NCBI RefSeq assembly: GCF_014649115.1
Contig: NZ_BMSK01000002.1
Coordinates: 248,001-312,000, forward strand
Direction: 5' to 3'
DNA from: Streptomyces eurythermus
Lineage (GTDB): Bacteria; Actinomycetota; Actinomycetes; Streptomycetales; Streptomycetaceae
Length of the DNA stretch: 64,000 bases
In this document: positions 18,128 through 26,694 of the stretch, piece after piece
Numbering within the stretch: the first letter of the stretch is position 1
Layout of the letters: each line of letters opens with the position of its first letter
Notes under the pieces: generated by a model
Databases searched by the model: none
Seen by the model: the letters and a program-made list of their open reading frames with translations, nothing else
Told to the model about the DNA's origin: nothing
Position numbers and translations under genes: made by a program

Positions 18128-19675
18128 GTGCCGGACTCGCGCCCGCCAGCAGGCTTCGCCGGGGCGCGGTGCGCGCCCGTGAGGACCCGTGGAGGTGGCC
18201 GGTGGGGATCGACGACAGCCGTGACGGTGCGGACGACCAGGCCGGGCGGCCTGGAGACGGACGCGCTGCTCGGTGCGCTCACCGCCGTCGTCGAGCGGCA
18301 CGAGGCGCTGCGCACCAGTTACCGGCAGGACGCCGGCCGGCTGTTGCAGCACATCGCTCTGGAAGCCGAAGTCCCCTTCCGGGGACTCGACTTCACCGAC
18401 CTGCCGGCCTCGGGCCGGGAGGCCCGGCCGGCCCGGCTGATCGAGGACGAACTGCGGCTCCCGATCCACCTGGCCCGGCAGCCCCCGCTGCGGGCCGTGC
18501 CGGCCCGGGTGGGTCCCGCCGACCACCTGCTGATCGTGGTGGTCCACCACATCGCCTTCGACGGCATGTCCTGGCACCTTCTCGGCACCGAACTGGCGGC
18601 CGGCTACCGGGAGCGCACCGGCGGCGCACCGGCGGTGCACCGGCCCCCTCGGGCCGCTCGCCCTCCAGTACGCCCACTTCGCCGACTGGCAGGCCGAGAG
18701 GCTCACCGGCCGACGGCCGGCCGCCGGGCTGGACCACTGGCGCACCGCGCTCGCGGACCTGACGCCGCCTCAGCTGCCCACCGACCGCCCCCGCCCGGCC
18801 GTCTGGGACGGTGCCGGCGACGCCGTCCGCTTGGAGCTGCCGGCCGAGCTGATGGCACGGGTCGACCTCCTCGCCCGCCGCAGCCGGGCGACCCGGTTCA
18901 TGGTGCCGCTCGCCGCGTTCCAGGCGGTGCTCGTCCGGTTCGGCGGGCAGCGGGACATCGCGGTCGGCACGCCGGTGAGCGGCCGCGGCCTGCCCGATGC
19001 GGAGCGGCTGATCGGCCTGTTCGTCAACACCGTGATGGTGCGCGGCGACCTGAGCGGCGAACCGTCCTTCCGGACCCTGCTCGGCCGGGTCGCCGCGAAC
19101 ACGCCGGCCGCCCTCAGCCACGCCGGCACGCCGTTCGAACTGGTGGTTGACGAGCTGGCTCCGGAGCGTGACTCCGCCCGCACCCCGCTCTTCCAGGTGT
19201 CCTTCTCGCTGCGCACCGCTGCGCCCGAGCCGATCGGGCTGCCCGGCCTCGACTGCGAGCTGGTGCGCACACCGCTGACCGGCTCGCCGTTCGACCTGGT
19301 GCTCGACACCGACGTACTGCCCGACGGGCGGCTCGACGCCCGGCTGCAGTCAGCCACCGCGCTGTTCGACCGGACGACCGCGCAGCGCCTGGCCGACGCC
19401 TTCCGGGTGCTGCTCGACGCCGTGCCGGCCGATTCGGACCGCCCGCTGCACCGCGTCGGCCTGCCGACCGGCCAGGACCGGCTCGCCGTGATCGAGAAGT
19501 TCGACGAGACCGCCGTGCCGCTGCCCGAGCGCTGCCTGCACGAGCTGTCCGCCGAGCAGGCCGAGCGCACCCCGTGCGCGGTCGCGCTGCGCCGGCCCGG
19601 CGGTCGACTGTCGTACCGGCAGCTCGATCGCCGGGCGAACCTGCTGGCGACACCGGCTGCGCGGGCCGCCCCGGG
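18128..19675 (+). pseudogene. NRPS condensation-adenylation fragment
   Basis: Remnant of an NRPS module. From about 18245 one frame gives the middle of a condensation domain, with the intact HHIAFDGMSW active site near 18550. Near 18640 the frame shifts and the second frame continues with the rest of the condensation domain (GTPVSGR, IGLFVNTVMVR, PFELVVDELAPERD), then the first motif of an adenylation domain (LHELSAEQAERTP, LSYRQLDRRAN) and stops matching at about 19670. The first 45 residues of the C domain and nearly all of the A domain are missing. It faces a LanB fragment head-on at its 3' end. Confidence 0.8.
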
Positions 19676-20290
19676 AGCCGTACCCGTGCCTCCTCGATCC
19701 GCAGATACGGCAGCCGGCGCGGCGCCGGCCAGGGGCGCAGGCCCGGATCGCGGTCCAGCGTCCTGGCCGGCTCGTCGATCGACCAGCTGGAGAAGAAGAC
19801 CTCGGACCGGGTGATCAGAACCGCGCCGTGGTCCACCTCGATGCCGCGCGGCCCGGGGTCGAGGGTGCCCCAGCCGACCGGGCCGAGGAAGCCGATGGTG
19901 TCGTTCTTGACGCAGAACCGCTGCCAGTAGTGGGCCACCGGTTCCTCGCGCCGGCGCGCGTGCTGGTCCGGCCGGCCGCGCTGGGCGTCCAGGCCAGGAA
20001 CGGCGCGATGCCGGTGTGCAGCACGGCCCGGTTCTGCCAGGCCACCGCCGCCCGGAAGCCGGGCCGGCCGGCGATGCTCTGCAACTCCTCGGCGGTCTCC
20101 ACGGCCGCGGCGGCGAAGCGCTCTCGAAGGACTGCCAGTCGGCTCCGGCCGGCTCCGCCCCGGCACCGAACCGGTCGGCCGCCTCGGCCGGCTCCCGCGG
20201 CGCCGGCCTGAGCACCCCGGTCACCGGGAAGCCGGGTCCCCGCAGTGCGAAGTGCCGCCACAGGCGCCAGCCGCCGCCGGGCAGCGGCAC
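19672..20290 (-). pseudogene. N-terminal fragment of class I lanthipeptide dehydratase (LanB)
   Basis: Three minus-strand frames in turn spell the start of a LanB-type dehydratase: WRLWRHFALRGPGFPVTGVL, then AAVAWQNRAVLHTGIAPFL, then VAHYWQRFCVKNDTIGFLGP and ITRSEVFFSSWSIDEPA. At least two frameshifts and loss of some 600 residues show it is dead. A GTG at 20290 lies five bases after the carbamoyltransferase stop, so it was once the last gene of that operon. LanB enzymes use glutamyl-tRNA to dehydrate Ser/Thr; related truncated PEARL proteins add amino acids to peptides. Confidence 0.75.
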
Positions 20291-20294
20291 GGGC

Positions 20295-21248
20295 TCATGC
20301 GTCGCCGCCCCCCGCCGGGGCGCCGCCGGCACACCACTCCAGCACCGCGCGGGCACTGTGGTACTTGTTCTCGGCCTGCTCGAAGGCGATCGAGGCGGGC
20401 CCGTCCAGCACTTCGGCGGTCACCTCGTCGCCGCGGTGCGCGGGGAGGTCGTGCATGAACAGCGCGCCGGGGCTGGTGTCCATGACGGCCTTGTCGACCC
20501 GGAACGGCTCGAAGGCGCGCCGCCAGTCGGGGTCGGCCTTGGTGGTGCCGGTGGTCTGCCAGCGAGTGGTGTAGATCACGTCCGCCTCGGGCAGGTCGGC
20601 CGGGTCGTGCCGCTGCGTCACCAGCGCGCCGCCCGCCGCCGCGTACTCGGCGGCCCGGTCGAGGTAGTACTGCTCCACCCCGTACCCCTGCGGAGTGCGC
20701 AGGTGCAGCTCGGTGCCGGGGTAGCGGGACAGCGCCAGGGTCAGCGCCGAGGCGGTGTTGTTGCCCTCGCCGAGGTAGAGCACCCGCAGGCCGTCGATCC
20801 GCCCGAACCGGCGCAGCAGCGTGGTGAGGTCGGCGAGTGCCTGGGTGGGGTGCTCGGCGGCGCTCATCGCGTTGACCACGGCCATCCGCCGCTGCGCGGC
20901 CAAGGCCCGCAGCTCGGCCTCGCCGCCCGCGGTCCTGGCCACCAGCACGTCGAGCATCCGGGACAGCACCGCGGTGGTGTCCTCGACCGTCTCCCCGGTG
21001 TTCTCCTGGAGGTCCCCGGGACCGTAGGTGATCAGCCGGCCGCCCAGGCGCAGGGCGCCGGCCGAGAACGCGGTGCGGGTGCGGGTGGAGGTCTTGCGGA
21101 ACAGCACGCCCACCACGGCGTCGTGCAGCGGACGAGCGCCCTCATGGCGGCCGGCGGCGTACTCGGCACCCCGCCGCACGATGCCGTGCATCTCCTCGAA
21201 GCCGAGGTCGCCGATCGAGATCAGGTGTCGGCGTAGCGGACCGGACAT
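20295..21248 (-). CDS. ornithine carbamoyltransferase homologue with altered substrate site
   Basis: Carbamoyltransferase of 317 residues. The carbamoyl-phosphate motif STRT is at 54-57 (FRKTSTRTRTAF) and HPTQ at 133-136. The motif that in ornithine transcarbamylase reads HCLP is HDLP here (266-269), and the SMG loop is replaced by a TTRWQTTG stretch, so ornithine is probably not the acceptor. Beside sbnA/sbnB the likely acceptor is diaminopropionate, giving ureidoalanine, as for the viomycin/capreomycin enzymes VioL and CmnL. It lies between the aminotransferase gene and the LanB remnant in one operon. Confidence 0.88.
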   Translation of the reverse strand: MSGPLRRHLISIGDLGFEEMHGIVRRGAEYAAGRHEGARPLHDAVVGVLFRKTSTRTRTAFSAGALRLGGRLITYGPGDLQENTGETVEDTTAVLSRMLDVLVARTAGGEAELRALAAQRRMAVVNAMSAAEHPTQALADLTTLLRRFGRIDGLRVLYLGEGNNTASALTLALSRYPGTELHLRTPQGYGVEQYYLDRAAEYAAAGGALVTQRHDPADLPEADVIYTTRWQTTGTTKADPDWRRAFEPFRVDKAVMDTSPGALFMHDLPAHRGDEVTAEVLDGPASIAFEQAENKYHSARAVLEWCAGGAPAGGGDA

Positions 21249-21324
21249 CTGCGGTCTCCTTCTTTGACGTGCATGACGGTCAGGAACAGGGGTTGACGGG
21301 TCCGGCAGCGTCGCTGACCGGTCG

Positions 21325-22614
21325 TCAGACGGATCGAAGGCCCCGCCGCAGCACGTCGAGGCCGCGGTCCAGCACGGCGGGATCGATGGTCAGCGGCGGC
21401 AGCAGCTTGATCACCTCGTCACGGCGGCCGCACAGTTCGACGATGAGCCCGTGGTCGAAGGCGTACCGCTGCAGCCGCTCGGCGCGCGGCGGTTCGACGC
21501 CGAGGTCGATGCCGAGCGCCATCCCGCAGCCGCGCGTCACCAGTCCCCGTCCCAGCGCGTCCAGTTCGGCGCGGAACCGGTCCAGGCGGTCGACCGAGGC
21601 GGCGAGCCGGGAATGGAAGGCGTCCTGTCGCCACAGCTCGCAGGCCGCGGTGGCGGCGACGAAGGCCAACTGGTTGCCGCGGAAGGTCCCGGTGTGCTCG
21701 CCCGGCTCCCAGACGTCCAGCTCCCGCCGGAACAGCACCACGGAGAGCGGGAGCCCGTAACCGCTCAGCGACTTGGAGAGGGTCACCACGTCGGGGGTGA
21801 TCCCGGCGTGCTCGAAGCAGAAGAACCGGCCGGAGCGGCCGCAGCCCGCCTGGATCTCGTCCAGGATGAGCAGGATCCCGTGCCGCTCGGTGAGTTCGCG
21901 CAGGGCCCGCAGCCACGCGCTGCTCGCCGGGTAGACACCGCCCTCCATCTGCATCGGCTCGACGATCACCGCGGCCGGCAGGTCGACGCCCGAGGACGGG
22001 TCGGCGAGCAGCCGCTCCAGGTAACCGATCGAGTCGAAACGGCCCTGCGGACCGTCCTCGTACGGCACGAACGTGACGTCCTGTCCACTGACCCCGCCCG
22101 CCCGGCGGGCCCGGCGGCTGCCGGTCACCGCGAGCGAACCACGGGACATGCCGTGGTACGCACCGGTGAACGCCACCACGCCGGAGCGGCCGGTCCGCTT
22201 GCGGGCGAGCTTGAGCGCGGCCTCCACGGCGTCGGTGCCGGTCGGCCCGGTGAACTGCACCTTGTAGTCCAGCCCGCGGGGCCGCAGTACGGTGTCGGCG
22301 AAGGCGGTCAGGAAGTCCCGCTTGGCCACGGTGTACATGTCCAGGCCGTGCGAGAGACCGTCGGCGGCGAGGTAGTCGGCCACCCGGGCTTTGATGAAGT
22401 CGCTGTTGTGCCCGTAGTTGAGCGTTCCCGCACCGCAGAAGAAGTCGATGAAGGTCCGGCCGTCCTCGGTGGACAACTCGGCGCCCTTGGCCCGCTCGAA
22501 GACGGCCGGGAACGTGCGGCAGTACAGCCGGACCTCCGATTCCAGCTCCTCGAATACCTTGAACTCTGGCGCCGGCTCCTGGCCGGTGATCGGGGTGTCC
22601 TCGGCGATGTCCAT
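21325..22614 (-). CDS. diaminobutyrate--2-oxoglutarate aminotransferase
   Basis: Class III aminotransferase of 429 residues, close to EctB and DABA aminotransferases. PLP lysine is K281 (TLSKSLSGYG), the PLP aspartate D252 (LDEIQAGCGR), and the FFCGAGTLNYGH and TFRGNQLAF motifs are typical. These enzymes make L-2,4-diaminobutyrate from aspartate semialdehyde. No ectA or ectC is near, so it is not for ectoine; it would provide diaminobutyrate for the peptide pathway or act on a related diamine. Start ATG at 22614 follows GAGAGGA. It is 76 bases before the carbamoyltransferase. Confidence 0.9.
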   Translation of the reverse strand: MDIAEDTPITGQEPAPEFKVFEELESEVRLYCRTFPAVFERAKGAELSTEDGRTFIDFFCGAGTLNYGHNSDFIKARVADYLAADGLSHGLDMYTVAKRDFLTAFADTVLRPRGLDYKVQFTGPTGTDAVEAALKLARKRTGRSGVVAFTGAYHGMSRGSLAVTGSRRARRAGGVSGQDVTFVPYEDGPQGRFDSIGYLERLLADPSSGVDLPAAVIVEPMQMEGGVYPASSAWLRALRELTERHGILLILDEIQAGCGRSGRFFCFEHAGITPDVVTLSKSLSGYGLPLSVVLFRRELDVWEPGEHTGTFRGNQLAFVAATAACELWRQDAFHSRLAASVDRLDRFRAELDALGRGLVTRGCGMALGIDLGVEPPRAERLQRYAFDHGLIVELCGRRDEVIKLLPPLTIDPAVLDRGLDVLRRGLRSV

Positions 22615-22826
22615 CGGGTCCTCTCGGCAGGGAACGTAGCCGCGGCAGCCGCTCGTGGCGGCGCACGTGGAGGGAGAGCCGCCATGCCCGCGGGGGGACA
22701 TGGGCAGAAGCAGCGTGCCGCCGGACCGTGGCGCGGCACCAGGGAACGAATGGCAGCCGCGCGGCCGCGGCGTTGCGCGTTTGTCCCGGTCCGGCATCCC
22801 GCCGGTCAGGACCGGTCCGGCCGGGT

Positions 22827-23504
22827 TCAGATCAGCCCGGTGCGTACCGCGTGCGCCACCGCGTGGGCCCGGTTGCGGACCTGGAGCTGGCCCATAAGCT
22901 CGTAGATCACGTTCTTGACGGTGTGCTTGGAGCAGCGCAGCGTCGTGGCGATCGCCTCGTTGCCGTGGCCGTCCGCCATCAGCCGCAGCACCTCCAGCTG
23001 ACGGCCGGTCAGCGCCGGGACGCCCGGCCGCCGCCCGGACCCGGATGGCTCCGGCGATTCGTCGAGCAGGCGGGCCAGCGCCAGGTGGGAGAGGCGGCCC
23101 TCGCCGCGGTGGGCCGAGTGGACGGTCGCGGCCAGTCGCTCCGGCGTCGCCTCGGCGGACAGCACCATGGCCCGCGCGCCCGCCCGCAACGCCCGCAGGG
23201 CGCCGTGGCGGGACAGTACGTCGGCCACCACCAGCAGCCGCCCGTACTCGTCCGGCAGGCCGGGCCGGACGACCTCGATCGCGGCCTCCACGGTGCCGCC
23301 GACGGCCACCAGCACGTCCTGCGGGGACGGATCGGGTGCCTCGGTCGGCCGGAGTCCCGCGGTGATCAGTCTGGCCTCCACCACCGCGCGCGCCGTCGCG
23401 TCGTTCGACCGGACCCGCACCCGCACCCCCGACCGGGACACGGTGACGGTCGGGGCGGCCGGGGCCGGGAGGACCGTGGGCGGGGCCACCGCCGTCGCGA
23501 TCAC
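22827..23504 (-). CDS. LuxR-type regulator (second of a pair)
   Basis: Regulator of 225 residues with a C-terminal LuxR helix-turn-helix (LTGRQLEVLRLMADGHGNEA then CSKHTVKNVIYELMGQL) and a degenerate receiver-like N-terminal part. The acidic pocket and phosphorylated aspartate of true response regulators are not evident. The GTG start overlaps the stop of the previous regulator by four bases (GTGA), so they are coupled. The two share the C-terminal VRNRAHAVA-like ending, which indicates duplication. A gap of 212 bases separates it from the aminotransferase. Confidence 0.85.
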   Translation of the reverse strand: MIATAVAPPTVLPAPAAPTVTVSRSGVRVRVRSNDATARAVVEARLITAGLRPTEAPDPSPQDVLVAVGGTVEAAIEVVRPGLPDEYGRLLVVADVLSRHGALRALRAGARAMVLSAEATPERLAATVHSAHRGEGRLSHLALARLLDESPEPSGSGRRPGVPALTGRQLEVLRLMADGHGNEAIATTLRCSKHTVKNVIYELMGQLQVRNRAHAVAHAVRTGLI

Positions 23505-24133
23505 AGCAGGCCCGTCCGCAGGGCGAAGGCCACCGCGTGCGCCCGGTTGCGCAGCTGGAACCGCCGGGTGACGTCGTGCACCACGGTGGTCACGGTGCGG
23601 GGCGAGTAGCACAGTTCACGTGCGATCTCCTCGGTCTCCCGGCCGTCCGCGACCAGCCGCAGAACCGCCCGTTCCCGCTCCGACAGCGCCGAGCCGTCGG
23701 GCGCCGCTGCCCCGTCCGTGCCCGGCCGGCGGACGGCGGCTCCCTGGCCGTGCTTGAGAAGCCCGTCCAGCAGGTCCGGTGGCAGCGTGCAGTCGCCCGC
23801 GGCGGCCGCCACGACCATCGACGCCAGGCGCTCGGCGGTGCACTCGGAACGACGCAGCAGCCCCCGGATGCCCGCCGCGAACGCCTGGACCGCGTCCTCG
23901 GCCGCCAGTTCGGCCGCGACCAGAACCACTTCCTGCCGCTCGTCCGCCTCGCGCCCGGCCCGCACCACGTTCATCACCTGGGGGGCCACCCGGTCCACCA
24001 TCATGACCGCGACCTGCGCCCGCTCCCCGGACAGCGCCACCGCGATGTCGCCGTGGTACTGGAGGCTGATCCGGGTACCGGCCTCCAGTATCGGGTCCTG
24101 CGCGACGATGCTGACTCTCACCGGTTCGCCCAT
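23501..24133 (-). CDS. LuxR-type regulator (first of a pair)
   Basis: Regulator of 210 residues. The N-terminal 120 residues look like a receiver domain without a clear phosphorylation site, and the C-terminal part is a LuxR helix-turn-helix (LSERERAVLRLVADGRETEE then YSPRTVTTVVHDV). GGAGGAG precedes the ATG at 24133, so it is the first gene of the leftward operon that may run to the LanB remnant. It ends LRNRAHAVAFALRTGLL, close to its neighbour. It probably controls the aminotransferase and carbamoyltransferase genes. Confidence 0.85.
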   Translation of the reverse strand: MGEPVRVSIVAQDPILEAGTRISLQYHGDIAVALSGERAQVAVMMVDRVAPQVMNVVRAGREADERQEVVLVAAELAAEDAVQAFAAGIRGLLRRSECTAERLASMVVAAAAGDCTLPPDLLDGLLKHGQGAAVRRPGTDGAAAPDGSALSERERAVLRLVADGRETEEIARELCYSPRTVTTVVHDVTRRFQLRNRAHAVAFALRTGLL

Positions 24134-24231
24134 CGGCTCCTCCTGGGAATCGGCCTCTGCCTGACAGGGCAAGAGCATCGGCCGCGCGGCCCTGGGCGCC
24201 ATCGGGTGCGGGCACCCAGTTTTCCCGATCC

Positions 24232-24278
24232 GACGACGGCGCGGACGGGCGGCGAAGCGCCCGGCCCGCGCCGTCGTC
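24232..24278. repeat. 13-base inverted repeat upstream of the LuxR pair
   Basis: GACGACGGCGCGG at 24232-24244 and CCGCGCCGTCGTC at 24266-24278 are perfect reverse complements around a 21-base loop. It lies 100 bases before the first LuxR start and could be a regulator site or an RNA hairpin in the leader. Confidence 0.6.
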
Positions 24279-24373
24279 CCTACCACCTTCACCGCCCGGC
24301 CCCTCCGCCCGCACTTCCCCGCCCGTCCGCCGCCACCGGATGCCGGCGGGCACCGCCGGGCACGGCGGCGAAA

Positions 24374-24396
24374 ACATGGGGGCGAAACCCCCATGT
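24374..24396 (-). terminator. rho-independent-type terminator, leftward
   Basis: ACATGGGGG and CCCCCATGT form a perfect 9-base stem with a 5-base loop, followed on the minus strand by TTTT. It would stop transcription from the XRE regulator gene before it enters the LuxR operon. Confidence 0.75.
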
Positions 24397-24794
24397 CCGC
24401 CACGCCTCCTCCCGGGAACCGCACCGGAGGACGACGGGAGGGGCCGCCCCGGCCGCCGGTCCTCCTCCCGTGTTCGCGTGCGACGGCAACTCTCAGCCGC
24501 CGAGGACCGTGACGGGGTCGCCGGCGGAGCAGGTGCTGCCGGTCCGCCGGCGTGGTCGTTCGCTCTGCCGGTGTCCGGGCCCAAGAGGACACCTGTCCCG
24601 CGCCCGCGCAGATCGCCACGCAGAGCAGCCCGAGCTCCCCGCGGCGTCTCCGGCCGTCGTGTTCCCCGCCCTCACGGTCCTGGTGGCTGCCGCACCGGCC
24701 GCCCACCGCCGCGCTGCCGCCGGCCGTCGTCCTCGCCCCGGCCGACCTGCGGTACGAACCCCGGGCCGGGCCGTGCGGGGTCGTGCGCACGTGG

Positions 24795-25643
24795 TCAGGA
24801 GTTCCTCGGCGTCAGGTCCTGCAAGCCCACCACCCGCAGCAACTGCAAGCGCTCGTACGACTCCGTGCCCGGGCGGGCCGTGTGGATGACGAGCTGCTGG
24901 TTGTGGTCGGAGTTGACGAGGACCTCGCAGTCGAGTTCGAGGACACCGATCGCAGGATGCCGGAAGCGCTTCGTGGTGGCGCGGCGTACGGCGACCTCGT
25001 GTTGGTTCCAGAGGTGGGCGAACTCCTCGCTCGCGGAGCGCAGTTCGGCGACGAGGTCGGCGGGTCCGGGGTCCTTGGGGCGGGCCGAGGCCACCGCTCG
25101 CAGGCCGGCGACGTGTTCGCGGGCGCGCGCCGGGCGGTCCTCGGGCGGGAACAGCTCCTGGGCCGCCGGGTCCAGGAAGAAGCGGCGGATCATGTTGCGT
25201 TCCCGGGGCGGGCGGGCGAGGGCGTCTCCGCTCAGCGCCCGCGACAGCGCGTTCTGGGCCAGGACCTCGCCGCAGTCGGTCACCACGATCGCCGGGGTGT
25301 CGTGCAGCCGGTCCAGCACCAGGAGCAGGCCCGGACGTACGTGCGTGCCGGTCGCCTCACGGCGCGGCGGCTCCTGACCGGTGAGGTGGAAGAGGTGGTC
25401 GTGCTCGTCCTCGGTCAGGCGGAGCGCGCGGGCCAGCGAGGTGAGCATCTGACGGGACGGGCGCGGGCCCCGGGACTGCTCCAGCCTCGTGTAGTAGTCC
25501 ACGGACATGCCCGCCAGCTGGGCCACCTCCTCGCGGCGCAGCCCCGGCGTACGGCGGCGGGCGCCGGCGGGGAGACCCACGTCGGAAGGGGCCAGGCGGG
25601 CACGCGCGCGGCGCAGGAAGTCGGTGAGTTCGACTCGGTTCAC
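24795..25643 (-). CDS. XRE-family regulator with MmyB-like ligand domain
   Basis: Regulator of 282 residues. An XRE helix-turn-helix is at about 33-90 (RRTPGLRREEVAQLAGMSVD then YYTRLEQSRGPRPS), followed by the MmyB-type ligand-binding domain with LNPLA-like and FLDPAAQELF segments. This is a very common actinobacterial type that usually represses a divergent oxidoreductase gene. GTG at 25643 follows GGAGAG closely. The divergent SDR gene starts 137 bases away and is the likely target. Confidence 0.9.
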   Translation of the reverse strand: MNRVELTDFLRRARARLAPSDVGLPAGARRRTPGLRREEVAQLAGMSVDYYTRLEQSRGPRPSRQMLTSLARALRLTEDEHDHLFHLTGQEPPRREATGTHVRPGLLLVLDRLHDTPAIVVTDCGEVLAQNALSRALSGDALARPPRERNMIRRFFLDPAAQELFPPEDRPARAREHVAGLRAVASARPKDPGPADLVAELRSASEEFAHLWNQHEVAVRRATTKRFRHPAIGVLELDCEVLVNSDHNQQLVIHTARPGTESYERLQLLRVVGLQDLTPRNS

Positions 25644-25779
25644 CTCTCCAGGGTGCGGGACCCCGGCCTGCTTATCCAGGGACTGCCGATCCCCTGATGC
25701 AGAGGTCTCTGCCGGTCGTCCCCGTATCCGCCGAGGCTGGTCCTCAACGACAGGCGACACAGTGCGTGAGGAGCACATC

Positions 25780-26634
25780 ATGCTGACTTTGGTGACCGGT
25801 ACGACGGGACAGGTCGGACGCCGCTTCGTGCCGCGGCTGCTGGCCCAGCGGCAGCCGGGCGAGCAGGTGAGGGTCCTGGTGCGGGACGCGGCTCGTGGCG
25901 AGCGCTTCGCGGAGCTGGGCGCCCAGGTCGCCGTAGGAGACATGCGCGACACGGAGACACTCGGCGAGGCGCTCGCCGGCGTGGACGCCGTGGTGAACGT
26001 CGCCGCCTCCTTCCGCGGGGTGCCCGACGAGGAGGCGTGGGCCGTCAACCGGGACGCCGCCGTGGCCCTGGGCCGCGCCGCGCAAGTCTCAGGCGTGGAA
26101 CGGTTCGTGCAGGTCAGCACGAACAATGTGTACGGCGTCGGACGGGGCCGCCCGCTGACCGAGGAGGACGAGAGCCGGCCGGGCGGCGCCATGTGGGGCG
26201 CCTACCCCGAGTCCAAGGCCGAGGCGGAGCGCGAACTGCTCGCGCTCAAGGGTCTCGACGTACGCATCGGGCGGCTCCCCTTCGTCTACGGCGAGGGCGA
26301 CCCGCACCTTGCCGACGTCTTGCGCTGGGCCGCCCGCTGGGCACCGCACCAGCGCCTGCAGATGGCCCACCACGCGGACGTCGCCCAGGGCATGATGCGT
26401 CTGCTGTACGCGCCGGGTATCGCCGGCCGGATCTACAACATCGCCGATGACGCCCCCGTCACGACGGTCGAGCTGTACCGACTCAACGGCGTCGAGGTGC
26501 CCGCCGGGCTCCAGGAGTTCACGGACCCCGACCCGTGGTTCGGGATCATGTCCAACCAGCGCATCCGCCGGGAACTCGGCTTCCGGCCGATCTACCCGAG
26601 CGTCTGGACGGCCCGGGACGCCGGAGCCCTGTGA
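25780..26634 (+). CDS. NAD(P)-dependent epimerase/dehydratase (extended SDR)
   Basis: Extended short-chain dehydrogenase of 284 residues. The Rossmann motif is TGTTGQVG near residue 6, and the active-site region is STNNVYGVG with YPESKAEAE, giving the YxxxK pair. Proteins of this type reduce or epimerise sugar or small carbonyl substrates; the substrate here is unknown. GAGGAG precedes the ATG. It is divergent from the XRE/MmyB regulator, which usually controls such a neighbour. Confidence 0.88.
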   Translation: MLTLVTGTTGQVGRRFVPRLLAQRQPGEQVRVLVRDAARGERFAELGAQVAVGDMRDTETLGEALAGVDAVVNVAASFRGVPDEEAWAVNRDAAVALGRAAQVSGVERFVQVSTNNVYGVGRGRPLTEEDESRPGGAMWGAYPESKAEAERELLALKGLDVRIGRLPFVYGEGDPHLADVLRWAARWAPHQRLQMAHHADVAQGMMRLLYAPGIAGRIYNIADDAPVTTVELYRLNGVEVPAGLQEFTDPDPWFGIMSNQRIRRELGFRPIYPSVWTARDAGAL

Positions 26635-26694
26635 CGGGTCACTGACCGGGTCGGTTCGGCCCGGTGATCCCCGACAGCCTCTCCCGAGCCCGGA

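Larger units (their letters stand above)
24134..24794. other. spacer with strong hairpins
   Basis: No gene is supported. It contains the promoter region of the LuxR pair, a large inverted repeat at 24232-24278 and a terminator at 24374-24396. The remaining 400 bases show no start-stop pair that looks coding. Confidence 0.5.

Noticed and set aside
21325..22614. Ectoine biosynthesis
   Set aside because: Only an EctB-like aminotransferase is present. No ectA, ectC or ectD lies nearby, and the neighbours make diamino or ureido amino acids.
15750..22614. A complete viomycin/capreomycin-type cluster
   Set aside because: The Dap and carbamoyl steps match, but capreomycidine genes and intact NRPS modules are missing.
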